Positions 54,911 through 64,000 of a DNA stretch of 64,000 nucleotides are shown piece by piece. Below the pieces are notes generated by a model. That model made no database searches and was not told the origin of the DNA. It saw only the letters and a list, made by a program, of their open reading frames with translations. Both the position numbers and the translations under genes were made by a program. This DNA comes from Datnioides undecimradiatus (lineage: Eukaryota > Chordata > Actinopteri > Lobotiformes > Datnioididae), in the NCBI GenBank assembly GCA_008933995.1, contig WARS01000026.1, positions 3,858,501 to 3,922,500 of the forward strand, read 5' to 3'. Position 1 is the stretch's first letter, and every line of letters begins with the position of its first letter.

Positions 54911-54932
54911 GAACTCTAAAGCAACACACAAG

Positions 54933-56852
54933 ATGTCATCAGCTAAGGGAGTATCTATTGGCATTGATCTGGGTACTACCTATTCCTGTGTCGGGGTTTT
55001 CCAACATGGCAAAGTGGAGATCATTGCTAACGACCAGGGAAACAGGACCACACCCAGCTATGTGGCCTTTACTGACACAGAGAGACTCATTGGAGATGCT
55101 GCCAAGAACCAGGTTGCCATGAACCCCAGCAACACAATCTTTGATGCCAAACGACTCATCGGGAGAAAATTTGATGACCCTATTGTCCAATCTGACATGA
55201 AACTCTGGCCTTTTAAGGTGATCAGTGATAACGGAAAGCCCAAAGTTCAGGTGGAGTACAAAGGGGAGACCAAGGCCTTCTACCCAGAGGAAATCTCCTC
55301 CATGGTGCTGGTTAAAATGAAGGAGATCGCCGAGGCCTACCTTGGACAGAGGGTGTCAAATGCAGTCATCACAGTTCCAGCTTACTTCAATGATTCCCAG
55401 AGGCAAGCCACCAAGGATGCAGGCGTGATCTCTGGACTGAATGTTCTGAGGATCATCAATGAGCCCACAGCAGCAGCCATTGCCTATGGCCTGGATAAAG
55501 GTAAAAGAGGAGAGCGCAACGTGCTCATCTTTGATCTTGGGGGAGGCACGTTTGATGTGTCCATCCTGACTATTGAGGATGGCATCTTTGAGGTGAAAGC
55601 CACTGCAGGAGACACGCACCTTGGTGGTGAGGACTTTGACAACCGGATGGTCAAACACTTTGTGGAGGAATTTAAAAGGAAACATAAGAAGGACATCAGC
55701 CAAAACAAGAGAGCAGTGAGGCGGCTGCGTACAGCTTGTGAGAGGGCAAAGAGGACCCTGTCCTCTAGCTCCCAGGCCAGCATTGAGATTGACTCTTTGT
55801 TTGAAGGCGTCGACTTCTACACCTCCATCACAAGGGCACGCTTTGAGGAGCTCAACTCGGAGCTGTTCAGGGGAACACTGGAGCCTGTTGAGAAGGCCCT
55901 GCAAGATGCCAAGCTGGATAAGTCCAAGATCCATGAAATCGTCCTGGTTGGTGGCTCCACAAGAATTCCCAAAATCCAGAAGCTTCTGCAGGACTTTTTC
56001 AATGGCAGAGATCTGAACAAGAGCATCAACCCAGATGAAGCTGTGGCCTATGGTGCAGCAGTGCAGGCTGCCATCCTTATGGGAGACACGTCAGAGAATG
56101 TCCAAGATTTGCTGCTGCTGGATGTGGCTCCCCTGTCTCTGGGAATTGAGACTGCAGGTGGAGTTATGACCCCTCTAATCAAGCGAAACACCACCATCCC
56201 CACCAAGCAGACTCAAATCTTCTCCACATATTCAGACAACCAGCCAGGTGTGCTGATTCAGGTGTATGAGGGTGAGAGAGCCATGACTAAGGACAACAAC
56301 CTCCTGGGCAAATTTGAACTAACAGGTATCCCTCCTGCGCCCCGAGGTGTGCCACAGGTGGAGGTAACGTTTGACATTGATGCCAATGGCATTCTGAACG
56401 TGTCTGCTGTTGACAAAAGCACGGGCAAAGAGAACAAAATAACCATCACTAATGACAAGGGCCGCCTCAGCAAAGAGGAGATAGAGCGGATGGTACAGGA
56501 GTCGGAAAAGTACAAGGCCGAGGACGACATGCAGAGGGAGAAGGTTGCAGCAAAGAACTCATTGGAGTCGTACGCCTACCACATGAAGAGCAGTGTTGAG
56601 GATGAGAATATGAAGGGAAAGATTAGCGAGGAAGATAAAAAGATCGTTGTTGACAAGTGCAACCAGACGATCTCCTGGCTGGAGAACAACCAGCTGGCAG
56701 AGAAAGATGAGTACGAGCACCAGCAGAAAGAGCTAGAGAAGGTGTGCAAGCCGGTGGTGACCAAGTTGTACCAGGGTGCAGCACCGTCGGGAGGTTGCGG
56801 CAGCCAGGCAGGAGGCAGCTCTCAGGGCCCCACTATCGAGGAAGTGGACTAA
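54933..56852 (+). CDS. hsp70: Heat shock protein 70, inducible cytosolic type
   Basis: A single open exon encodes 639 aa, close to human HSPA1A (641). Start: ATG of [19 protein letters not shown]. All three HSP70 signatures are present: IDLGTTYS near residue 11, [12 protein letters not shown] near 200 and [14 protein letters not shown] near 338. The ATPase domain is followed by the interdomain linker [13 protein letters not shown], the peptide-binding domain, the helical lid and the C-terminal EEVD that docks CHIP and HOP. The tail is short ([11 protein letters not shown]) and lacks the GGMP repeats of constitutive HSC70. The chaperone binds and releases unfolded polypeptides in the cytosol and nucleus. 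Intronless coding plus upstream heat-shock elements argue for the inducible form. Confidence 0.96.
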   Translation: MSSAKGVSIGIDLGTTYSCVGVFQHGKVEIIANDQGNRTTPSYVAFTDTERLIGDAAKNQVAMNPSNTIFDAKRLIGRKFDDPIVQSDMKLWPFKVISDNGKPKVQVEYKGETKAFYPEEISSMVLVKMKEIAEAYLGQRVSNAVITVPAYFNDSQRQATKDAGVISGLNVLRIINEPTAAAIAYGLDKGKRGERNVLIFDLGGGTFDVSILTIEDGIFEVKATAGDTHLGGEDFDNRMVKHFVEEFKRKHKKDISQNKRAVRRLRTACERAKRTLSSSSQASIEIDSLFEGVDFYTSITRARFEELNSELFRGTLEPVEKALQDAKLDKSKIHEIVLVGGSTRIPKIQKLLQDFFNGRDLNKSINPDEAVAYGAAVQAAILMGDTSENVQDLLLLDVAPLSLGIETAGGVMTPLIKRNTTIPTKQTQIFSTYSDNQPGVLIQVYEGERAMTKDNNLLGKFELTGIPPAPRGVPQVEVTFDIDANGILNVSAVDKSTGKENKITITNDKGRLSKEEIERMVQESEKYKAEDDMQREKVAAKNSLESYAYHMKSSVEDENMKGKISEEDKKIVVDKCNQTISWLENNQLAEKDEYEHQQKELEKVCKPVVTKLYQGAAPSGGCGSQAGGSSQGPTIEEVD

Positions 56853-56956
56853 AAAGTCAAAACATCAGTGTCTGCATTTTGTTTACAATAATATTTTGGC
56901 TTTATCATTGTAGTTTGGTACCACAATCAAGTAATTTCACTGTTTTGACATGTCAA

Positions 56957-56962
56957 AATAAA
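56957..56962 (+). terminator. Polyadenylation signal of hsp70
   Basis: AATAAA lies 105 bases past the stop codon, giving a short 3' UTR. Confidence 0.65.
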
Positions 56963-58712
56963 AATACTTTAAAAAAATGCACCTGTTTATTTGTTCTTGT
57001 AACACACAATGCAGAATTTATAGATGTTTTTAAAATACACTTTTGGCTTCAATAATTACAACAGTGTTCATAGCACAAGTTGCCCTGACTTTACACAGTC
57101 TGAAACTGAACAAAAGTGTGACTTCAAATACAGTCTGGCCCCTTCTTTATTTAAAAAGCGTGCATCAATGTCTACCATGAAACCTGGTGCTTATCATTTA
57201 AACATACTTAAATTGTTTGTGAATTTCTTTGTTATTTAATATGATTTACAATTAAAACGTTATATTTTGTGTCTTGGGTCTTGATCAGAATTAGAAAATG
57301 CAATTTGCTTTTTGAAGACTCGTTTTGCTCTCCAGTGATAAATTCTTTAAAGCCTCCAGAGAAAAGGAATATTTCCACCCCAGGGAAATTGAATGCATCA
57401 GCAGGATTTTCCAAAATGTTCTATTTCAGTACCTCCTCTGTCAAACAGCTTTGAATAAAAGTTATTTCATTTTCCTGTAATAGTTGTATGTGACACAAAT
57501 GTAGCTGTGCCACATACCATGTTCAAGATAATACATCCTATATGAGAATACACAACAGCTCATAATCATGATGAATATGTGGGAATTATTCCTAAACTTA
57601 TTAAAATGTAGATTCCAGCTTTGTGTGTTTTAACTATATCATGATTTCAAAAAAAAAGTGATTTCCAAGCTTTTGTCAAAATGATGCTGGCACAGACCTT
57701 TGAGGACATTAACATCAATTGTATTTTATACTTTAAATTTCTTAGATTGTGTAATTGCCATTGTGCTTGAACAGTAACATTAAAGTTATTGAACTGAATT
57801 GTACAGATATATGTATAGAGAAAGTACTGTATTGATGTTTACTTAGATAGCCTTATTTAATTTGTATAGTATATTTTATACTTCACCAAATTTCAATGAA
57901 AAACTGTTGACTTTTTAGGCTAAAATTATTACCGCTCACTATAGGAATTCAAGGCAAACCCACGGGTATTTCAGATTCTGACTGATTTTTGTACATTGAA
58001 CACTTTAGTCATTGTTAAAGGTATGTTATTGCAGTAGCAGTTTATATTGCGTCGAGGTCACAGAAGGTTACAAACTGCACATCTCAAGATTTTCTGCATT
58101 TTAAAACTTCCTTTTTGTTTCTTCAGCTCCAACCAATTAACACTTAACAGCCTTGATAGTTTGCAGTAGCGTGGCAGCTACTCCCAAACACCTGCAGTCA
58201 CACCTTGTCGTGTAAACTCAGCGGAGTTCCTCTGGTAGCTGTGTTTTGAATATAGCACATTAACTTGTGACATAGTAGACATGCTTTACGCTGCGGTATT
58301 GCTAATTTTCTGAAATACAGCCACTGAACACCACTGTCAATCACCAAATGTGAACACTACAGTTCCAGATCATCCTTAGTGAACGTGTTGTTCAATTGAA
58401 GATCCACGAGGTGGCAATGTAGGTTTGCGCCATCAGCAGCACATGATCGCTGTGAACAGAGCTACCTGTTGGATCATACTTTATAGTTGCTTAATAATAA
58501 CTATAGTAATAACAGGCTACTTCTTGAAATAACAGTAAAATCTTTGACTGACCTACTGAGACCAGCGCTGAAAGCCTTTCATCAATCCTTATATAAAGAG
58601 TGATGAAATAGCATAATTTAAGAGGTTAACCTGTGTATCTGACTATCTTTGCATACCTTGTCGTTGTTCCTGGGTACTTCCGCTATATTGTAGTAATATT
58701 CAGTCAGTCAGT

Positions 58713-58743
58713 GTGTACAGTATGTACAGTACAGTACAGTATG
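58713..58743. repeat. Small GTACA tandem array
   Basis: GTACAGTATGTACAGTACAG and nearby bases form several imperfect copies of a 5-base unit. It is low-complexity sequence with no assigned role. Confidence 0.6.
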
Positions 58744-59426
58744 TCCCTTACACTTTCGCGTGCAGGAGAGGACACTTCCAACACAATGTACGTGCAGTAC
58801 CCCTGGGAATGACAGAAAGACAGTGCAATATATATAAATTCCCAGGCTGTGCTTAGTGCTCTTTGTGCATTTCGTTACTGCTTCTCTATAGGCTATGACT
58901 CATGATTTATAAAAGCTTCTTTCTGTGCAAATGCTGTGCAGGTCAGCATGTTCCCATGATGACCCTGACGTAAATATGTAAACATTTAAACCTGGAAAAA
59001 AGGCAAATTGAGGGTGGATGAAACATCTGAGTAATTGCTCTCATCTCCCTCCCTCACACACACATACACATACACACACACACTTCAACAACCCATCCTC
59101 TAACTCTGATTAGAGGGAGTGGTTCAATAATGCGCCAACCTCCGCCAGCAGCTAAAGAGTTAATCTGTCGAGCCTGTTGTTGAACGCACCATCCAACCGG
59201 GCTGTGTCGCTAAGGGAAGATAGGCTACTTGTGGAGAAGCAACAGATCACCAGCTGGAAAACAACCCCACATCTGGCACGCGAGCTGCCGGTGGGAGAAA
59301 CAGTAAGGGAAAAGCTCCGTGTGTGATTTAACGCGCGACTGGGATCATCGTTAGGCTTTCTCGTCTTATGTGCAGGAGAGAAAAGTTGTCAACAATAGTT
59401 GTGGATTTCGGCGCTGCAGAATTTGG

Positions 59427-59783
59427 ATGAGATTTGTGGAAAAAAGGTGGTGAGGAGTGACACGCTACTTGAGGTGAAGTGTTTCATCCATCCGTGCGTC
59501 CTACCGTGCGTAATTAGCCAATTTTCATGAGCTTGGATCAAGTGCAACATCTGGAAGCATCAGTTTAAGTGACATCCAAACATTCAGACACACAGAGAGT
59601 GAGTGCGACCACCTGCGTGTTGTTGCGGAACCAGACTGAGTTCTGTAACAGGTGTTTTTTATTGAGCGTCTCACTTTGGCGCTGTCTGGACCATTAGGCT
59701 GTTATTTCTGGATAAATGAGACACCCGGATCATTGTAAGACTTGAGGTCTAAAATGAGGACGCAATTTGCGTTGATTTTCTGA
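59427..59783 (+). promoter_or_regulatory. Four short upstream ORFs in the kcnc4 leader
   Basis: ATG-to-stop frames lie at 59427-59453 (8 codons plus stop), 59527-59568 (13 plus stop), 59716-59745 (9 plus stop) and 59754-59783 (9 plus stop), all ending before the main ATG at 59863. If the transcript starts upstream of them they would reduce initiation at the channel start codon. The leader extent is not known from sequence. Confidence 0.45.
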
Positions 59784-59862
59784 TTTCTTTTCTTTTCTTT
59801 TTTTGCGAGTGGACACCAGTTTGCATCGGAGGGGCGAGCAGCCAGAAGGTCCCTGCTTCTCA

Positions 59863-60477
59863 ATGATAAGCTCGGTGTGTGTTTCGTCGTACCGAGGGCG
59901 CAAATCGGGCAACAAACCTCCGTCTAAATCATGTCTAAAGGAGGAGATGGCCAGAGGGGAAGACTCGGACAAAATCATCATCAACGTGGGCGGCACTCGA
60001 CATGAAACCTACAAGAGCACTCTCAGGACCCTGCCGGGAACCCGCCTGGCATGGCTGGCGGACCCGGACACGCAGGTCAGCTCGGACTCGGACGCGTCGC
60101 TCCCGAGTACCACCGAGTTCTTCTTCGATAGACACCCGGGCATCTTCGCCTATGTGCTGAACTATTACCGAACAGGCAAGCTGCACTGCCCGGCCGACGT
60201 CTGCGGTCCGCTCTTCGAGGAGGAGCTGGCGTTTTGGGGGATTGACGAGACCGACGTGGAGCCGTGCTGCTGGATGACCTACCGGCAGCACCGAGACGCA
60301 GAGGAGGCCCTGGATATATTTGAACCGCCGGACCCGGACGACACCGACGACGACAGAGAGATACCGAGGCGGTTCGGCATCGAGGACTGTCCCGACAGAT
60401 CGAGGGGCTGCTGTGAAGTTTGGCAGCCGAAGGTCTGGGCCTTGTTTGACGACCCTTACTCATCTAAAGCTGCCAGG
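59863..60477 (+). CDS. kcnc4: Voltage-gated potassium channel Kv3.4, first coding exon (gene continues beyond window)
   Basis: A 615-base exon encodes the first 205 residues and ends at a donor (AGG then GTGAGT) after SSKAAR, the same boundary as in mammalian KCNC genes. The first 20 residues are the Kv3.4 inactivation ball ([16 protein letters not shown]), with Cys6 and the serines at 8, 9, 15 and 21 whose oxidation or phosphorylation tunes fast inactivation. The T1 tetramerisation domain follows ([13 protein letters not shown] near 38, [37 protein letters not shown]). The membrane segments and pore are missing because the next exon (starting VVAFASLFF in mammals) lies past the right edge. 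It forms fast A-type K+ channels in neurons and muscle. Confidence 0.95.
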
Positions 60478-60992
60478 GTGAGTCCGCCAGGTGTTTTCTC
60501 TCCTGTGAGCGCTCTAATGGGCGGTAACATGTCAGTGTGAGACCATAAAGGTATTTTCCATTTTTGTGGGGAAAAGGCGCACGTTATCCTAATCAACAGG
60601 TGGTCTCTCGAGGATCAGCCAATCAGGCTGCAGCAGTTCCAGGTACAACATGCGTGTGTGGGTGAACTATCTGTGTTTTTATTTACATTCGATTTATTTT
60701 TTTAGTTTACACGTCACAATCAGGATTTCTCTATACTAGATGTTCGACTCCTAGCCTGTATGTCACAGTTGTCTGAGGGGTCAGTTTCAATTTACTTGAT
60801 TCCACCAGGATGAATCAGTCAATATTAACACTGCCTAATGAGTCCTCCTGGGTACATACAGTTAACACTGGACACAGTAAAATAATAAAACAATGAAAAC
60901 ATATAAAATAATGAACATGCTGCCAATCAAGTGTACTTGTGTCCAGGTCTCAGTTTTACTCCTCAGTGGAGTAAAATCTAAATCTCTATGAT

Positions 60993-61289
60993 CTAACAAA
61001 TTAATAAATGGGAGTGGTTTTTTGCATCTCGCATTAATGTCTGCAGTTTTTCATCCTTGCAGCACTGACATCCATGTGACTCACTGTTACGTTCAAGTAC
61101 ATGCTGGATTTCTAGGAGTTTGAAACAGTTCTGGGAAGTTTTTTTTGGCGGGTTGAGTCGAGGCTTGATGACAGGATTTTTTTTCTTCAGGACACGTCTG
61201 CTTTCCAGCCACAGTTCACATTTCTCATCTGTTTCATTGATTGTGTTTCCTGGAACAGACGTAGTCACATCAAGCAGCATGTGAACATC
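60993..61289 (-). other. Orphan exon-like open frame, function unknown
   Basis: On the minus strand a good acceptor (CTTCTCTTTTTAG) at 61290-61291 is followed by an open frame of 98 codons and a TAG stop at 60993-60995. It begins DVHMLLDVTTSVPGN and carries a basic middle (RRVLKKKNPVIKPRLNPPKK), a CQCC cysteine group, other cysteines, and possible N-glycosylation sites (NETD, NHSH). I do not recognise the family and found no partner exon upstream on the minus strand. It could be the last exon of a small secreted protein, a gene relic, or part of an unknown transposon. Confidence 0.3.
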
Positions 61290-61679
61290 CTAAAAAGAGA
61301 AGCACAGTGATCACTTTGCTCATATTTTACACAAGAGTTTAGAGGAAAATCTTACAATCTACAAACATTCACTCATCTGTTTGAGTTGGTTACTGTTGTA
61401 AATGCAGATAGTCAGTAGCTTTTTGTTTGTGAATGCAACACAGAGCCACTACAAATAGTACAAACACAAATGATTGATAAGTGACTGGTGACAAATGGAT
61501 GATGCTATATTAACCAAACATTGTATCCACTTTGATAAATGGTTTCCCACCTAGAAAATAAGCCAACATATAATCACTGTTTTCATGGTGTCAGAACAAC
61601 ATTTCTGATATACAAAGAAGCCATCATGCTGCAACATACAGTGGTACTTTACAAATCCTACCTGTTCCTGTTTCATCGT

Positions 61680-61960
61680 GACAGCATTGTTTCCTGAAGT
61701 CAGGTATATAGAGGAATAGTTTTCTGCAGACTGCTGTGGAAGACAAGCTCTGCACAAACTCTGACCTTAACCCAATCCAGCACCTTTGGGATTGTGCTGC
61801 GGTGGTTGAATGGGAGCATGAATGGGAGCAAATCTCTACAGACTGGTTCTAAAACCTGGTAGAAAGCCTTCCCAGGATGGTTCACTCTGTTACAGCAGCA
61901 TATTCATGCCCATAGATTTGAAGTGAGATGTTCAGCAATCACACATGATGGATTGTGGAG
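61680..61960 (+). mobile_element. Decayed Tc1/mariner transposase C-terminal region
   Basis: The plus strand at about 61766-61890 reads LNPIQHLWD, then EWEQISTDWF, a stop, and NLVESLPRMVHSVTAA. These match the end of fish Tc1-like transposases, where LNPIEHLWD holds a catalytic acidic residue. An internal deletion joins the LWD block to the next one. The last bases (ATTCATGCCCATAGATTTG) resemble the usual sequence after the transposase stop. It is inactive. Confidence 0.7.
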
Positions 61961-62069
61961 GTGCCTTGGGAATCTTGACTTCCTCATTTTAAGTAATTTC
62001 CTCATGGTATAAAAATAATAATTGGGAAAGTTGTTACAATTTGCCACACTAAGAAAAGGGAACTCTAGA

Positions 62070-62454
62070 GGTTGGACCCAAATTGCAGACAATGGACAAA
62101 GGGCAGTCTGTTCTAAAAGGTTTATTTTTATTTTGCAGAGCTCAGAGCTTACTCAGGTTGATGCAAGTTGAAAGCCCACACTCAAAATAACACAACATAA
62201 ATCCAAAATTGCATGAGACACAAGACAAAAAGGCACATGCACTTGAACACTCTAACACAGGCAAAGGGAGTAACAAACCATATATAGACTAGGGAGAGGG
62301 GGAGAACGAGACACAGGTGACACCAATCAGCCACGGAGACACAGGTGAAGAAGACACAGGACACAGGAAACTGGCACAAAGAAACATAGCTGGAAAAAAC
62401 ACTGCAAAATAAAACAGGAAATGCTCACACAGAACTCAAAACCCAAACCATAAC
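62070..62454. repeat. Probable interspersed repeat
   Basis: The block starts GGTTGGACCCAAATTGCAGA and ends ACCCAAACCATAAC. Between these lie ACACAGGTGACACCAATCAG and a second ACACAGG-rich stretch. I recall similar ends from a common teleost repeat family. It has no coding frame, and its class cannot be set from one copy. Confidence 0.4.
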
Positions 62455-64000
62455 ACATTTTTCATTTCTTAGAACAATCTCATCCACAGACAAAAGATAC
62501 AATAAACAGAAATCGACTGTATAAAAGTTTCTTATATTTGGGGAAAAGTCTAAACGCCACATTAATGGTCTTAATGGACAAATTGGTGTAAACCAGTTTG
62601 GTGGTATAAACCACCAAAAGTAGAAACCCAAATAGATGTGCAGTGTTTGGGGTTTGGGAAAGGATGCAATAAAAAGTGTCAACCCCAATCACAGTTAAAG
62701 AGTCAATTTCTTTAAAATTGTTACATGTAAATTACATGTTTTTGTAGAAATATAATGGTTTTTAAGGTCTCCGCTCTCTCCAGACAACTTCATCTTTCTT
62801 TCAGTCATGTGAATAAGCAATTTTTTAGCTCCCACTTCAGTAATTGTTATGAAATTGTACCAAAAATGCTGAAAATAGAGAAAATGCTGTTTCATTGCAA
62901 AAAATACAGTGCTGCTGAAGTGTTCCCACACATCCTGTTCAAGGTTTGCACTCAAAGGTCCTCAAAACATGAGTGTTTGAAAGGCTGGCGTCCATAAATC
63001 ATGTTGTATGTTGAACAGAAGAACAGGGTCTAAATGCACACACTTAAGAGAGAAACAACCATCCTTTTAAATCAACATGAAGAATTTTAACCCACAAAAT
63101 TATCTGTGACTGTTAAAATGTTTTTAGTGGATTTCCAGATTGAAGATCATTTTGGTGTTATACCTTAAGTGTCTGAAATGTATTTATGCTTTTAACGACT
63201 ACAGATCACCAAAAACAAAGTTATCTCGGTTTCTCCTGATGAACAAGATGCGCTTCTGTTTGGTTCATCAATAAAACAAATGTTGTTGTGTTGTAAATTA
63301 AAATCAATTTGCTCTCATTTCTTCCATGGGGGATATGAGCCATTTGTAAGCATTTGAAAGTATGCTATGCCTAATGGCTCAGCAACAAAAGCAGCAAAGA
63401 GCTTAGTGAATTAAACGTGAAAGCAAGTATCGAGTGTCATTATAGCAGGAGTTGTCAGGCAAAGGGCCAGAAGCTTTCATCAAAAGAAAAATACATTTAG
63501 TCCAGAAAGAGGAGAGGCTCATGCTCACTGTAATTTCTGTTTGCCTGTTTGTTGAGTTGAATGGTCTATTCAGAGACTCTCGCTGTGTTGCAGAAGTATA
63601 GCATCCTTATTGCATGCCAGTCACACTACAAATAGTGTTTATTTTAGCTTCTCGTCCAGGTGGCATTTGCAGGCTGTCAGTATGGAACAACCGACATGTC
63701 TGAGTCACAGCTGCTGCTGTGTTGGTCCCATCTGAGGATGACCGCGCTGCGCCTGCCAGCTTATCATGTCTGTCACCACAGAATATTTGTAAATGAATCA
63801 GATGTGAGTCTTTCTGAAGTATGTAATGAAAATGAGTGAGGGTGGATACATATTGACCTGGGCGTAATGGTCTTTGTCCATTTCCTCTCTGGCAGATTCA
63901 TGTACACATGTTTGCTGCATTCTGAGAGGATGTAGAGTGCATTTTCAGGGACTCACGTTACCCTTATGGCCTTTTATTTCAAAGCACCTCTAAAATCATC

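Larger units (their letters stand above)
52549..54932. other. ahcyl1 3' UTR, intergenic region and hsp70 5' region
   Basis: The ahcyl1 3' UTR ends at an early AATAAA near 52596 or, more likely for a full-length transcript, at 53811-53816. From about 54050 the hsp70 promoter begins, followed by its non-coding first exon (to 54330) and a 580-base 5' UTR intron (54331-54910). Confidence 0.65.
56853..59862. other. hsp70 3' UTR, intergenic region and kcnc4 5' UTR
   Basis: The hsp70 3' UTR ends near AATAAA at 56957-56962. The middle (57000-59000) is AT-rich with no exon or repeat I can name, apart from a small GTACA tandem array near 58715-58745. From about 59100 the sequence becomes GC-richer and leads into the kcnc4 5' UTR. 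Confidence 0.55.
60478..64000. other. kcnc4 intron 1 (partial)
   Basis: No S1-S6 exon of kcnc4 is found here. The intron holds an orphan minus-strand exon-like frame (60993-61289), a Tc1-type relic (about 61680-61960) and an interspersed repeat (about 62070-62454). In 62460-64000 I recognise no feature. Confidence 0.6.

Noticed and set aside
55356..55934. A 192-codon open frame antisense to hsp70
   Set aside because: Long antisense frames are a well-known by-product of HSP70 codon use. It has no start context, no domain of its own and lies wholly opposite conserved coding sequence.
57024..57454. Short open frames downstream of hsp70
   Set aside because: They are AT-rich, with no splice signals in matching phase and no recognisable motif. 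They probably arise by chance in intergenic DNA.
60077..60463. A 128-codon minus-strand frame rich in Arg and Pro
   Set aside because: It is the antisense of the GC-rich kcnc4 first exon, whose plus-strand frame is unmistakable Kv3.4.

Overview
The window is vertebrate nuclear DNA, and the gene content and repeat types point to a teleost fish, probably a percomorph. Genes are split into many short GT-AG exons, introns are AT-rich, and there are CA/GT microsatellites, fish-type LINE fragments, Tc1/mariner and TTAA-type MITEs, but no operons or ribosome binding sites. Eight protein-coding genes were resolved. For the seven that are complete I joined exons by hand, checking acceptor, donor and reading phase at every junction. 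The eighth, kcnc4, runs off the right edge.

Layout, left to right: atxn7l2 (minus, 9 exons, 672 aa) and a synaptophysin-like gene, probably sypl2 (minus, 6 exons, 245 aa); sort1 (plus, 20 exons, 823 aa); ngrn (minus, 3 exons, 305 aa) head-to-head with nfya (plus, 9 coding exons, 348 aa); ahcyl1 (plus, 17 exons, 555 aa, with a 7.4 kb first intron); an inducible-type hsp70 (plus, single coding exon, 639 aa, with an intron in its 5' UTR); and the first coding exon of kcnc4 (plus, 205 codons). The sort1, sypl2, atxn7l2, ahcyl1 and kcnc4 set matches human 1p13. The ngrn, nfya and hsp70 genes sit elsewhere in human (15q and 6p), so this is a mixed conserved-linkage block.

The genes are not a functional cluster. 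They cover SAGA deubiquitinase-module biology (atxn7l2), vesicle membrane (sypl2), protein sorting (sort1), mitochondrial ribosome biogenesis (ngrn), CCAAT-box transcription (nfya), IP3-receptor and ion-transport regulation (ahcyl1/IRBIT), chaperoning (hsp70) and fast A-type potassium current (kcnc4).

I found no convincing new multi-gene system. The points most worth a second look are local: a His-to-Asp change at the last zinc ligand of the atxn7l2 SCA7 motif; a phase-compatible alternative first exon of ahcyl1 beside a purine/pyrimidine mirror tract; a phase-compatible alternative last exon of atxn7l2; an orphan exon-like open frame on the minus strand of the kcnc4 intron; a two-codon uORF overlapping the ahcyl1 start; four uORFs before kcnc4; a GC-AG intron in sort1; CCAAT boxes at the nfya promoter; and several decayed transposons.
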